Source: Edolisoma coerulescens
Lineage: Eukaryota > Chordata > Aves > Passeriformes > Campephagidae
Length of the DNA: 64,000 nucleotides
NCBI GenBank assembly: GCA_013397115.1
Contig: VWZW01004375.1
Location: 311,298 to 375,297 of the forward strand
Reading direction: 5' to 3'
Positions 12,128-25,089 of the stretch are shown piece after piece (position 1 is the stretch's first letter; every line of letters begins with the position of its first letter). The position numbers were made by a program, and so were the translations under genes. The notes under the pieces are model-generated. The model ran no database searches. It saw only the letters and a program-made list of their open reading frames with translations, and was not told where the DNA came from.

Positions 12128-12749
12128 GCCTCCCTCCCTCCTCATCCACTGGTTTTTATGCTCTAAAATTCTGAATTATAACACAGAAAAGATCACAGTG
12201 ACTTCTGAAACTGACAAGTCTTAGCTTTCCTCCAGCCAAGTTAGCATACGCCTTACTGCAGCAGGCAAACCTTAATGCAGTTGGCAGTAGGGTTACAGCA
12301 GGTATATTTACCCTCAAGAACACTCATTTTCCATTTATAATTATATTCTCTGCTGAATCAGGAGGAAAATCGAAATTATCCTCTGTTTGAGATTATGTTT
12401 TCCTTGGACTGACATGAAAATCCTTGGTGACATTGTCAAAAGCATCCAATTTATGTAGGATCAAAAGACTGTGGCTTTCAAGATCATCTGCTCCTCAGAT
12501 GTGTAAGGGACATAAGAAAACAGTACCTTTGGCTTCTAATGTTGAAGATGGAGGCAGAGATAGAAGGTTGCCGCTTCTATTGCTGTTAGTATAGGATAAG
12601 AGTTTAATTTATGTTTTCAGATGAGGCTTTGAATATGATGATCTTATGTGTTCTAACCAGAAGCCAAGTTGCCCCTGGGGCACGTTTCAAAAGACTATGA
12701 GTGTGCACTAATAGTTCCACTGTAGTTTTTTCTTTTGTCCCTCTGCAAT
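12128..12749. other. Non-coding stretch
   Basis: I see no gene or recognised repeat beyond the tail of the octamer repeat. Confidence 0.6.
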
Positions 12750-12798
12750 ATGTATTTCTGGAAGCGACAATCCACTCCAGAGGATGAAGAAGAAGAAG
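12750..12798 (+). CDS. Candidate start-codon exon
   Basis: From ATG at 12750 the frame reads MYFWKRQSTPEDEEEE and meets a splice-donor-like GAAG/GTAGGA at 12799. A pyrimidine tract (TTTTTTCTTTTGTCCCTCTGC) lies just upstream, but there is no AG directly before the ATG, so this would be a first exon rather than an internal one. The start context is weak (T at +4, A at -3). A basic-aromatic start followed by an acidic run is plausible for an alternative N-terminus, but 16 codons are too few to identify and chance is a strong alternative. Confidence 0.18.
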
Positions 12799-13295
12799 GT
12801 AGGAGGCTTTGTGGATGCATGTGAGAAAAAGTATTTTTTCTGCGGGAAGTTGTGGTTTGGGTTTTTGGGGTTTTTTTTCTGTAACATTCTTCTCATCTGC
12901 AAATTACTATTTCCTGTTTGAAGAGTGTGTGTAAGCAAAATGCTTTTATGCCTCCTTCATCAGTGTGTTCCACTTTCCCTACAAGCAGATTCAGACAGAG
13001 GATGTCCCTCATTCCAAGGAGTATGTATGCCACCAATATCCATGCCTCAATGATCTAGAAATATTATGGTATCCCACTCAAAAGCCAAAGCTGATGTAGA
13101 GCAGTTGTACCTAGAGACATGCAGTGCAGGTCCTTTTCTTTTCCAGTTCTGTTCCCTCATCCCTATTTAAGAAAAGCAGAATTCTGTGAACAGCTATGAC
13201 AGCCAGCAACCTGTCTCCTCATCTGACTGCATGGAGCTATATCAGCAATTTGGCCCAGCATCTAACCCAACACCTCATGAATCTCACCAAAATAC

Positions 13296-13337
13296 AAGAT
13301 AACAATACAGATGGAGTAAGATAACAATACAGATGGA
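13296..13337. repeat. 22-bp tandem duplication
   Basis: AAGATAACAATACAGATGGA occurs twice with a period of 22 bases (13296 and 13318), identical over 20 bases. This suggests a recent local duplication by replication slippage. Confidence 0.95.
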
Positions 13338-15512
13338 AGCATTTAAGTTAGTATATGTATGTAGAGTAATTTGGGTTGATAAATGCTGTAGAAGTTTAAA
13401 GCACTATTTTGTCTCATGCTCACATAAACTTACATTCCTTGGCTTTGCGTTTTGCTGTGTGGATTAAGTTATAGCAGATCTGTCTGGAACACCCACTGAG
13501 GCTAAACAGTGGTGCTTCGTTGTTTAATATCAGCTGCTTTATTGTGGGAATTCAAATAAAATTTGACCTAAACAAGGCAGGCCTTCCTGCTATTTTTAGA
13601 ATGTTTTGCCATATCCTATGTCCATGTTTCACTGACCGGTGTGTAATTAATGATGTGTGTCCTTCCATCTCTCGTTAATTGATGCACAAGCTTTTGGGAG
13701 GTTTAAAATCATGCAGAAATGTGAAAAGTGGAAAAGGGAAGAAAAGAAAAAAAAATCTGCATGCCTTGATACCACAGTTGAAGTGGGAGTGGGGGTGGGT
13801 TGCTCTAGGCAAGTTCAAAACTGCACTGCCTCACAGCATTGCTGGGATCCATGAGCTTTGAACAGTGTCTAGCTCCAATGCCTCCATGATCCTGTTCAGA
13901 GAAGTTGTTTCGAATGTGTCTTTTCCTTCTGTTGCCCCTTGCCCTGGCATCTGGCAAGAGGGCAGAAGAGCCTCTCCTTCAATTTTCTTCTGAGTGATCT
14001 CCATCTCACCGTTGTTCGCTTTCAGGTTGGAGGCAGGTGTGCAGGAGACCATAGGTTCCTTTAATCCCTATTAAGAACAGCAGATCACAGTGGCCCCTCT
14101 GGCCTTGTTCCCTATGACTATGAAACTAGCTTTAGCAGCAGAGAGATTTAATCTTTCTAGTGGAAATGTAGTGCTGGTCAAAGGTCTGCACTGCATCTTT
14201 TAGGACAGTTTCTTAGCTGTGTGAAGTTAATTGTGAGGCAGTGTCCGTTCCAAGTCACAGATTTTGGCAGAAGGCTTGTACTACGCTCTTGCCTTTCTGC
14301 AGCTCCGCTCCCTTCCCTGGGAGAGATCCCAAAGAGGAAAGCCACAAACTATGCCAGATGTGCAAAGAGGCCTCCAGCCCCTCTTAGAGGCTCCTTTATT
14401 TGCCTACCTCCTCTTCCCATCACCTATCTGGTGACCAAAGGGAGGGAGCAAGCAGTTCTGGGATGCACTACAAGCTGTGTGGGGATGATAAGCAGCTCTG
14501 TTTTTCTTTGTTATCTCTAAAACCTACCTGCTGCAGTCTGACAGCTGCTTCAGATGCTCTCTGAGAGCATGGACGGGGATGAGCCAAGGTGTCTGTGCTA
14601 CATAGCACTCTGGCTGTACCCTTGCCAGTGCCTGCAGCAGGTAGGATGGGCTGATAGGAAGCAGCCAGTCACTCCTTCAGCGGTTGCTGCCCAGTTTTGT
14701 TCCTCCATCTTCAGTTAATTTAGATCATACCTTAAGTGCGTCCACAACTACGTTTAAGCAAAAGCTGTTACCATAGTAACACTGGAGATTTTCTAAGTGC
14801 AGTCTATGATGTAAACAGCTAAAATGACTGTCACCCCAAATAGTTTATTTCTTCTGTGTAGTTTATTGAGTATTTAAATCTGTTTTGGCACACACAGATT
14901 TACCACTTCTAAGTATAACTTGGAGGAGTAACACATCTTTTCTTACTGCTTCCATTTCAGCAGATCTGTTTCCATGTCAACAGCTCACATTGATAAAGAA
15001 TTGACATTCTGACTGCATTTGGCAGTGTAGGATACAAGGTGACAATTAAAATAAATCAATGTTTCTAATGATGCTGATGTTAAAACCATGCCAAAATACC
15101 GGGATTCCCATGCACAGTAGGCAGAGATTGCTTCTTTTAATCTGCAGAGAGTGAGGCAGGAATTCTCGTGGGAACAGACTTTCTTTGCAAGGTTTTTAAG
15201 CCTTCCTGCTTACAGATGCAGAAAGACTGGGAAAGCAAACTCTCTCACGCAGAAAAATGCACCTAGCACTCTGTGTGTGTGTGCACATATGTGTTTGCTT
15301 TGGCTCATCCACTTCTAATCTAGGTGAGGTCTAGGAATGCGTAAAGCATGTAATAAAAAATAGAATGCAATTCTTGGACTAGAAACCTGTTTTGAGCTGA
15401 GTTTCTCATAAAAACTGTGGAGCAGGAGGGCTTAATTAGTGCCCCCTCTTTCCACTCCTGATTTGCTTGTAGTGAGTATATGTGTTGAAATTACTGAAGG
15501 ACAAGAAACATA
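13338..15512. other. Non-coding stretch
   Basis: I see no gene or known repeat. Purine-rich runs near 13730-13760 and frames at 13657-13861 and 14221-14520 have no supporting splice structure or recognised similarity. Confidence 0.6.
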
Positions 15513-15571
15513 GAGGCCCAGAGGAGCATTTTTTAAGCTTGGAGGCCCAGAGGGGCATTTTTTTAAGGTTG
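15513..15571. repeat. 29-bp imperfect tandem duplication
   Basis: GAGGCCCAGAGG(A/G)GCATTTTTT occurs at 15513 and again at 15542, each copy followed by AAG(C/G)TTG. The copies differ by two substitutions and one extra T. Confidence 0.95.
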
Positions 15572-16566
15572 CAAACCTGTTCAACAAAGACTGGCACTTC
15601 AAATTTTGTATTTGGGGCAGGCTTTTCTCTGTCTCTGTGGACAGCATGTAGATACATAGTTGCCACTGTTGAGGTGTCATCACTGTGCTTGTTCTCCCTT
15701 AGTTCATACGGGCTGAAATTAGTGGCCCGATGTATTAAGCACCCCAATTATACGTGATAATGTGAGACAGAAACATGACCCCCGTTTTACAGGGGTAGAG
15801 AGGGATTGAAAGAAGTTTTTCAAAGCTTCAGGTTGGATTGGATGCTTCCAGGTGGTGCAAGCTCCCTACCTGTGGTTGGGATGCCAGAAAATCCCTTACT
15901 TGGTATTGGCTTGGGGTCATACTGAAGTCTTGTGGCAGACATGGAAATCCAGCTTAGCTCTCCTGATTTATATTGTACTTGCCTTCAAGGGTGAGCAAAA
16001 TTTGGGAAAATATATCCATGGAGGCATTCAGCTTGTCTGAAGGTACTCTGTCTAGTTTGAAGTAGGTTTATATCTATAATTTCTGTTGCAACTGGGGACT
16101 AGAAATGCCTCCCAATATTAGGCATGTAGGTGATGTGCCTAGTGATCTTAGTTGCTGTGGATTCTCTTGCAATCCAATGAAGAGAAATAGTTGTGTCCAA
16201 GCAACAGTTCATATCACCTTCAGCATATGTCTAGCAGTGCCTGATACTGCTTTGTGAATGTGTAAATTCATTTGTTACATCTTTCATATTATGGAATTAC
16301 ATAATTTTTGTGGGTTTGACAAGTGCACAAATTTACTTTGCCTAGTGAGGCTTCTATTTTTGAATGAAATTCTTAGGTGTTGTTTTAGAGAAAAGAATAT
16401 AAAAGCAGAAATACTGGTAAGAGTAATGTGATTCCTGGTACCACTGAGGTATACCAAAATGTGGTGAGCTTTTGCTCTCATACACAGAATCAGTCATTTG
16501 TGTAATGGAGAATGGAGATGAATATAATAAATCCCTCACATGTACTAATGACAATTTTATTTTCAG
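15572..16566. other. Non-coding stretch
   Basis: I see no gene or repeat family. Confidence 0.6.
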
Positions 16567-16640
16567 ATTGCATTCCTTGGAGGATCTCTGGGCACTTCAG
16601 AAGAATTAGTGGATTATGCCTCACAGCAGCCCATAAGATG
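16567..16640 (+). CDS. Candidate internal exon, unknown protein
   Basis: The segment follows an acceptor-like ACAATTTTATTTTCAG and ends at ATAAGATG before a strong donor, GTAAGTATT. It is 74 bases. Read in phase 0, as left by the candidate exon ending at 9664, it gives IAFLGGSLGTSEELVDYASQ and then QPIR plus two bases. A second frame is also open (beginning CIPWRISGHFRRISG). Both splice sites are good and the size is typical of vertebrate internal exons. I do not recognise either peptide; it could be a non-coding RNA exon. Confidence 0.3.
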
Positions 16641-19600
16641 GTAAGTATTATTACTGTATTTTGTAAACGTGAAATAATTGTGTTTTATTAATAAACAGAG
16701 AACTTGCAAAATCAGTCAAGTCCATGGCAAATAAGTTTTCCCTATAGAAAAATCCCACTCTTTCAAATACAAGACACGTGCAATGTTTGTATTTCAGCAA
16801 ATGAGCCATTGCTGAATGACTTTAATTTGATTGCTCAGGAGTGAGACACTTTTAGGACATACCCTGTGAATGTCACTGAAGTGCTGTAGCATAAAAAATA
16901 GACTGCAACCAAGACAGGATGTGTAATCTCTCTTCTTTGGTCTTGACTGTTGGTTGTAGCTGACAGCAGAACAGCAGCTGGTTAGATGGGGCTGCACAAT
17001 AATTAGGGCTAAGAAGATCCAGCCCTCTCTGTTGAACTGCTGTTGGCCTTCCTTACGTATTACCTCATCTCCTGGCTGCAGGGATTGGCAATCCTTCAAG
17101 GAGGCGTGCACAATATTGTTTTCCCCCACCTTGAGTTAGAGGTCTGAAAGTAGCAGGAGCTCTGTGTGCTGCTTCTCAGAGATTGGGCTGAGTGAGGGGT
17201 CCTGCTAGGGGGTAACCTCCAGCACCTGTGCGATTTGGCTTTGAAGGACACAAGAGTCAGGCATGTGTCCCTCCTGGTGCCACAGCTTTCAGTACCTGGC
17301 TCTGCCTGAGTTCTGGTGTCTCTAGACACTAGAAGATTTTTCCACATACTTGTGGCTGTTCACTCTCAAGCTAAGTTTCAGTACCTATAGCCATTGTTCC
17401 ATGGAGACATGATTAGCCATATGGTAGTGCTGCTTCTATCCATTTTATTACCTAAATTTAATTAACAGGCAATTATAATATCTAGACAGACAAATATAGT
17501 AATGTACTGTCATGCTTCATTGTAAATAATGTCTGTAGTAGCCAAAGCAATGTTATTTGACTTAATATGAATGTGCTTGACATATGCCATCTCGAGTGAG
17601 ATGAACATGATGCCTAAGACAAGCTCGGCAGTAACATGTGGTCCCTGTTGTTCAAAAGCTCTGGAAACCCGTCCGTAATCAATAACAGTGAAGATCTAAA
17701 GAATGAAAGGGTGGTCATAATCATTTATATATGAGTTAATGCAAGCCAGAAGAAATGTGTAACCAAACACAGACAGGAATTGAAGAACAGCTATGACTTA
17801 GTCCAAGAAATTCTGTACTGAAGACCCTGACTTTAACAAGACCCTAATGCCTAAGACACAGCTGAGAAACCTTTGTGCAAAACAGAAGGAATATATAAAT
17901 GAAGGATGTTAAATGGTGTTTGTCTGTAATTGGATACAGCATAAATGCCCTGAAAATGTTAACCTAATTCTGTCCAAATCTGAAAAAAACCTTTACTCTT
18001 TCCACCCAAAATTTCTTCTAATTTTGCAGAGGTGCACTTGTGGACAACTAATTGAAAGAAAACTATAATTCTAATAGCTGAGCAAACCCTGTTCTAATCC
18101 AACTCTACAAAGTGGAGGAGGAAAGAAATTAGTTACAACCCCTCATGTAGAAGAAAAAAAAGGTGGGAAATAATAAAATAATCCTAATAAATCAGATATA
18201 TTACATTTTCAGTTTCTGCCCTTCTAAAATAAAAGAAAGCAAGAGGTTGTCAGTGGCAAAAATACTACATTGTTGGATTTTAATAGAATTGTAAAACCCA
18301 TTCCTCAGGCTTTTTGGTGATGTAGTGGAAATGCAAGATGCTACTCACAGTTCTGCTTGGTTTCATTCAATGTCAGAGTTGCCTTTTGTTGTCAGTGGGG
18401 TGCAGTTCCCATGGAGTGAAGCAGCGCATACGGTGTGGACTAAAGTGCCTTGAAACAGCTGTGTGCTGCCTTAGGCAGTACCTCAGTGGTTAACAGGGAT
18501 AATGAATGTGCACACTAACAACAGTGAGCACAGCCAGTTTAAGGATCAAGACCAAAGGTTATTTTTGGGTAAGAGAAAGAAGAAGGTGAAAATACACAGG
18601 CGTGCAGGAATAGTGTTGTGAGCAGATTTAGGGCCTCGGCAAAAAACAAAGATTCTTCTTCCTCTGCTGTTACTTTGCAGCAAAGGTTTTAACCTGAAAC
18701 ATACATAGCTAAAATATTGCTTCAAACTGCCTTTAACTTCATAGAGGCTCTCTTCTGCTGAGGGCTGGGCAGAGCAGAAGGGAAGGGTAGTAACTAGGGC
18801 TTACTGAAAACTAGTGGGGCTTTCAGCTGGGCACACATTACTGAGCAGTCCCTTTGCTACCTTTTGAAAGGATAGGGATGCTCCTAGACTCTTCATGCTG
18901 GTGCTGGTAGGTGTGCAGGCACAGAAACCTCATACCAGAGAGAATGCTGCAGTGTTTCAGTAGTAATAGGTTTTTGGCCAAAAAGAGAGTGAAAGATCAT
19001 GCAGTGCAATACCCCTGTCTACCTCTGCTGTCCTGGATGTGCCAAGTCCTCCTGCACTTTTTCTAGTCCACAGCAGAGGAGCGATATAGCAAGTTGACTG
19101 GTTGTTGCTCCGTTCTCTCTCCTGTACCTGTAAGATGACAAGCTCTTGCTACCACTGGAAGAGTGGCACTGGGTCTCTGGTGACAAAGTAAGCAGGTACC
19201 AGTGACTGGCAAGTGCATACTGCAGCCAAAGGGAGATTCCGGGGTGTCAGAAATGTCTCACCTTGGTTCTGTGTCTGGATGTTTAAACGCTGAGTCAGCA
19301 TCCCAAGGCACTGTGTTATTCTGGAAGAATGTTACTCCATTTACTCCTCAGGTTCCTGATTGCTGGGGTCAGAGACTGGCCTATAATTGCAGCTGTCAGC
19401 TCACTGTTAAATAGAGAGATGTAAAATACCTCCTTGCACATCATTTATTAACATTTAAAACCCATCAGGGGACATATAAAACATTTCTTTTTTTGTAACA
19501 TTTATAAACTACTGAGGAGTGCAGAAATATTCCCCCATATTAATTACAGTAATTTAGGCGATGTCCATGGAGGGCTGGTGAGCACAGCAGCTATGATTCT

Positions 19601-22600
19601 CCCTCACAATCCTTTTATTTCTAGGCACTGAGGTTCCCCTGAGCCCCTTCCAGCTGCAAATTCTCCTGGCATGAAGCAGGGTAATGCTGGAGAGTGAATG
19701 TATTTTCAGACCATGTATACATGAGTTGCACAAAGATTTCTGGTAAGCCTGCTTAGTTAAACCAATGGAAAATGTGGCATGGACAGTCTTATTTCATCTG
19801 GTCACTTCTTTTAGACTTGGATTAGGTTTGAAATCAAGTAAACTCCCATTTAACATCTTTAAATAAAGATGTATGAAGGCATTCACATCAGTTTAACTTG
19901 AATTGTTTCAGTCAGATTTAAATGAAACCGGTGCACCTTTCTTGTACTGAGGTGACCTCAGTAAATACAAATTTCTGTCTCTGTTCTAGAGACCAGAGGA
20001 GCTGCAGCTCTTCTGGGTTTTCACAAGGCATAATTTCAGTCACCTATGCCAGGAGCCAGTGGGAATTACAAGCTTTGCTGGCTGAGGGTAAATCAAGTGA
20101 GGGACATTTAGTGGTCAGGAAAGGAACATGAAGGAAGGCAGCTTTACTTGTCACTTGATGAAAATGAGCACAGCAACTTATTTGAACATCTCTGGGCCTG
20201 GTGCTGTGAATGGTTGGGCTGGCCATAGGCCCTCAGTGTCTTGTTATTGTCGGAGTATCCAGTGGGGGTAGCATACATGGGGTAGTCCAAGTGATGCATC
20301 TGACTGGGGGAGGATCAGCCTGCAGCATGTATAGATGGCAAATTCCCTTTAGAACATTCACTTCTCTGCTGGGCCAATACATAGTTACTGGTACCTATGT
20401 GTGAGAGCAAGAGAATGGGTAGGTACCTATTCCCCTTGGGTTATTTCAGCCAGCTGATGCAAAGTAAGAAATACAGCTACTTTCAGTTCATGAAACCTTT
20501 GTGGTGGGCAGGTTCTCCTGCAGTAGTGTGACATTTGGAGAATAGAGTATGTTATGCTGAATGTCATCTTGAGTTTCCCCCATGAAATAGTTTGCAGAGT
20601 GTTCCCCAGCTGCACATGCTGAGCTGTGAGAATTGTTGCTGAAAGCACATAATGTGGTGTATACTTAATTTTAGATGACTCCATCATGGAGAAGTGTTAA
20701 GAGAATTACTGTGGTATTGAAGGGTACAGATACGTGGTTTTCTTTATCAGAGGTGAAGCCATATGAGCGCTGCTTGTCACTTTCTTGCTGTGCACTTGCT
20801 GTGTCACCTGTGTTTCAGTGAGTGTCCCAAAACAGTGATGGAAAAGCACTGGATCTAAAGTAGTAGGGTTCTTGAGCCAGAGGGAAGCTGATTACATCCA
20901 GTGCCCAAAGGGGATTTCTTCTGCAGTGGTATTCTTCCCATTACTGTGCCCCTTAGCTGTATATCATTGGAGGGCTGAAATTTGTTTTTATCAATACAGG
21001 AACAAGATCCTACATCTGTTCCTAATTACAGGTAGGGGTCTCAGAGGAGGTCTGAGTTACCGTGTATGTGGATATCAAAATGCATAGCTCTCATTACTTG
21101 AATAGGTAAATAATTTTATTCATCCTCTGTGCAGGGACATAGGAAGTGTAGCCCAGGAGATGTTAACAATTAACAGCAATCTCATCTGCATTACTGGCTA
21201 TCAATATCTTCAGCTGTTCTCAGTAGTTTAATATTGACTATGTAAACCCTCTGAAAAGGGATAATTTTCTTTTTTTCATGTGAATTGGACATTTACAAAT
21301 ATATTTCTGGGTTTTTTTCAGACTGAATTTGCATTACATTTTTCTTCAGAGGATAGGATTTATGGTTTTTGCTCTCTGTCGGGGAATGAGGCTCCAAGTG
21401 TCTTCCATAAAATGTGCACTACCACAGCTTGTGACTGGCTTCCATTCAGGTCAAAGTGCTAACCACCGTGCAGGACTGCTTCCTGTGCCTGAAGTGGATA
21501 ATTTCCCTGGACCCAAAATTTTAGTTTTGACAGAGCTGGTATTGTTGCTTGTCATTTTGAAGGCATCTGTCCCTGTTGCATGCAGTGTACAGTTTTACTT
21601 TCCAGTAAATGCAAGGATTTGCTCTTATTTTTTAAAAGCCCTTGCCCTCACTGTACAGTTACTCTAGTTTCTTGCAAAAAGGTCACATGTAAGAAAGGCA
21701 CCAGCCTGTATTGATACAATTTATTGCTATAGATTCAAACAGACATGAGAGAAAAATAACAAAAAAGTGTAGCTATTTGCAAGCAAATACACTACTATTA
21801 ATATTTTTAACTTGAGCTGGCTTACCTGAAGTGCACTGGTGCCTTTTACTGAAGTCATCTGCATAGCCAGAGAGTATGGGCAAGAAACAGGGTTAGAACC
21901 ACATATCAGATGCTGATATGACTCCTCTATATAGTTTAACCGTGACGCTACAACATGGCTCTCCTCCCTGTAGAAAGTGTAACTCAAGGGTTGTTAACCC
22001 CCTGTTAAACTGTAACTGCTGGGAAACTTTTTTTTTCTGTTAGAAATTCAACTGTATTCCAGGCAGTACAAAATACTGCTGACAGATTTGTTCTACCCAC
22101 TGCTAATTGTGGTAGCAAAAGTGCTTTGATGGTTTCTATGTATGAGGCTGGGAAATCCCTCTGAGGAACTTAACACATGCAGTAATGTAAAATACATGGA
22201 TGCTGTTACTTGAATTTTTCAGTTTGTTGAGGTGAACAGCAGTTACCTGCCAATGGGAACAGGAGACAATCTGGTGATTTCAAATCAGTGCATTTAATTT
22301 GGATTCAGTATCAAGCGCGTTGCTGGAGTTATTAGTAAAGCAATCAGTTTGGAAGCAGCTACAGCAATATGGGTGGTAAATAGATGGCAGCATGGATTTA
22401 TTAAAAGTAAGTCATACAAACTAACTTAATTTCTTTCTCTGATAGGATAAAAAGCTTAGTGAATAAGGTAAATCCACCAGAATTGTGTATCTCCATTTCA
22501 CGGACATTTTTCTTACAGTTCCATATGACAGTCTCGTAAGAAAATTAGAAGCGTGGATAAGATAGAGTATTTTATAAAATATGATGGATTGTAAGTAATT

Positions 22601-23079
22601 TTGAGTGACAGTAAATATATATGTCAAGGTATATCTGAAGTGCTTGTCACATTGGTGCTTATATATATATTAATAACTCAGTTTTGAGAGAGGAGAGTGC
22701 TATCTTCTAGGAATCAATTCTGGCTCAAATACTAAGTTAATGTGTTCTATTTTCATTAATTGCTTTGATGGTAGGATTAAGACTGCATTGATTGTATGTG
22801 TGAATGATATTAGTCTTCTTGGGACTGCAAATACCATGCAGAGAGTAGTCATTAAAATATCCCCTTCTCTCTAAGTGTTCCTGGCATATGCACTAGAATC
22901 TTGGACAGGGAATATGTGCGTAGCTGTGCCACTTTACAATTTTGTCTATAAAGAAAGTCTCCTTCTGTCCTACCTGGGATCAAGAAATTTGCTTTCTATC
23001 TGCAATTACTCTAAAAAACCCAAACCCCAAAAAACCTCACCTTGAAAAACTTACATTAAAAGAACATTAAGGTTGTAAA
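16641..23079. other. Long non-coding stretch
   Basis: AT-rich single-copy sequence. I found no CR1, LTR, RNA gene or convincing exon. All open frames are under about 115 codons and none carries recognisable motifs or a flanking splice pair that I trust. Confidence 0.55.
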
Positions 23080-23350
23080 GCCAGCCACTGAGTAATTAGG
23101 AAATAATAGAATTCAAGTGGCCTGTATAATTTTATTTCAGCTTCCTAATGCATATTTATTATGAAGCAGTCTTTAATTCCAGGAATTCACATTATTTTTA
23201 ACTCAGGATTCTCCTTTGGTAGCTGTCTGCAGAGGGAGGAATTTCATCCAGATAGCTTTTGGCTTCATGCAATTTCATGAAAAATTCCTCAGAACTTCAT
23301 TGCAGGCCAGTTTGCAGCCCACTGTTCCTAATTATATTCTTGCAAAACGG
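23080..23350. promoter_or_regulatory. Candidate conserved non-coding element
   Basis: Complex AT-rich sequence with GAGTAATTAGG near 23090, CCTAATGCATATTTATTATG near 23145 and CCTAATTATATTC near 23327, including a POU/homeodomain-like TAATGCATAT. There are no repeats and no coding frame with support. The assignment rests on composition only. Confidence 0.25.
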
Positions 23351-24462
23351 AGATGTGCAGGCAGAGACACTGAAGCACTTCAGAATAATGTTTCAGAAGC
23401 ACTACAAAGAAACATGTAGTCCTGAAGTGCAGCAATGATTTAAGAAATTGGTGAAATCTAACTTTTTTTAAAAAATAAATAAAAATCCTTCCAAATTCAC
23501 GTTTCAGTGCAGATATTTTGCAAGGTCTGTAATTAAAGTCATAATATGATCTATACATACACTGAATCTTTGTGTCTGAAGGTTTGCACTGTTGCCTTAG
23601 ATGCATGACAAGTAGGCATTTTCTGTTGGATGCTCTGGATAATACCATTAGATGCACAATAATTAGGTGTTTTCATCTCATTAATATTCATTTTCATACA
23701 TTTAAATGCCTCTCTTATAGCATTTGTTAATTAACATACATTTACAATGGTATATTCCTCTTCCCCATTCACCCATTCTGACTAATTTAATGAGCTGACA
23801 TATCAGATGACTTCTCTTACAGGATTCTGCTGTTGTATCTTTGGTGGGAACAAAGGAGTGGTTATCGTGCTGTTTGCAAGCGGTGTTAGCACAGCTATTT
23901 TTTCTCATAAGGAATCTGGGCCATGGAGAGTCTCTTCTCAGTGATGCTATTGCAAAATAGAGGGCTCCTTACTGTCTGTTTCCTTTTACTCGTATTGTTA
24001 AAGCCTGCATCACAGAAGCAAAGTTTGTGCCCTAATGTATTATTCAAATTGAAAGCAAATACCATTTGTACCCCTAAAAGTTTGCGGTTTGTGCATCTCA
24101 GAGAGTAGAGTGCAGCCCGTGAGACGGTAGTGAGGGACACACCAACATTAAAAAAAACCCCCTTTAGTCATTCTTGGAAGTAGGGCTAATTTAAAAGGTA
24201 AACTAAAATATTCAGGGGAGTTGAAGGAAATCCCCATCTCCTGATAATGTCTACAAGGAGGTGAAATAGTAACTGAAATGCTGCTGTATAATTACACCTG
24301 CTGGGGATATTCATTATGATTCTTTGGTTTCTCTGGAGTCTGACTATTAGTATTAAGTTAGACAGCTTGCCTGTGTATCGTACAAATATTTTAACAGACC
24401 GTGCACAGCACCTCCCACAATAAAGTCTGTGGTTTCAGTTCCTGTGTTGCTGCTGAAGGACA
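23351..24462. other. Non-coding stretch
   Basis: AT-rich sequence with no recognised gene or repeat family. Confidence 0.6.
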
Positions 24463-24486
24463 AATAATAATAATAATAATAATAAT
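24463..24486. repeat. (AAT)8 microsatellite
   Basis: Eight uninterrupted AAT units. Confidence 0.97.
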
Positions 24487-24689
24487 AGAAGCAAAACACA
24501 TACAGAAAGTAAACATAGTTCTTTCTGTAGGTTTAGCAGATAAAGTTTTTGTGACAGTACACTGCAGTTTTTCGAGTCTAAATTCAGGTGAAAAACTCCT
24601 GTAAAATTCTTCATACTGATACATCAAAAAGCAATCTCAGCAGTTAACAGATTATTCAAATTCAAAGGGAGAAAACACACCTGGAGGGG

Positions 24690-24777
24690 AATTTTCAAAA
24701 AGGCTCAATGTCAACTTAATTCTGTTCCCACTGAAGTCAATGGGAGTTAAGCCAGTACAGAGCGTTTTTCAAATCTT
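24690..24777. mobile_element. Old fold-back (MITE-like) repeat, copy 1
   Basis: The left arm begins AATTTTCAAAAAGGCTC and the right arm ends near GCGTTTTTCAAATCTT, an imperfect inverted repeat around a centre containing GAAGTCAATGGGAGTTAAG. From memory, palindromic repeats with outer GATTTTCAAAAG-type ends and a central CAATGGGA(C/G)TTAGG-type core are widespread in turtles and crocodilians. They fit a non-autonomous DNA transposon. The family name is not certain. Confidence 0.5.
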
Positions 24778-24849
24778 AACCCTGGGATCTGCATACCCAT
24801 CTAAGTTCGATGAGGTTTACTCTTTAGGAGATTCCAAGTTATTAAGGGA

Positions 24850-24948
24850 GAGATTTTCAGTAGCACCTGAGGGATTTAGAAGCACAGTTCAATTAGTCTT
24901 TCAGTGCAATTTGTGCTTCTAAATACCTGAGACAGGTTTGAAAATCTC
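24850..24948. mobile_element. Old fold-back (MITE-like) repeat, copy 2
   Basis: The left arm starts GAGATTTTCAGTAGCACCTG and continues through GGATTTAGAAGCACA; the right arm is TGTGCTTCTAAATACCTGAG...TTTGAAAATCTC. The two arms are reverse complements over about 40 bases with few mismatches (GAGATTTTCA, TTTAGAAGCACA). It sits 72 bases from copy 1 and has similar ends (ATTTTCA). Confidence 0.65.
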
Positions 24949-25089
24949 ACGCTAAAACCCTGTCTCAGCTGTTGGTTAAAGCCTCAGTGCACATGTCTAT
25001 TCTGATAAAAATAGGATTGCAGTGCGAGGCACATGCAGAATTTTGCGTGTGGTTGGATGGTACGCCAGGAGAATAGGCTGTCACATCCT

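Noticed and set aside
11914..12224. Frames rich in Pro, Ser and Leu repeats
   Set aside because: Direct translation of the CCTCCCTT tandem repeat.
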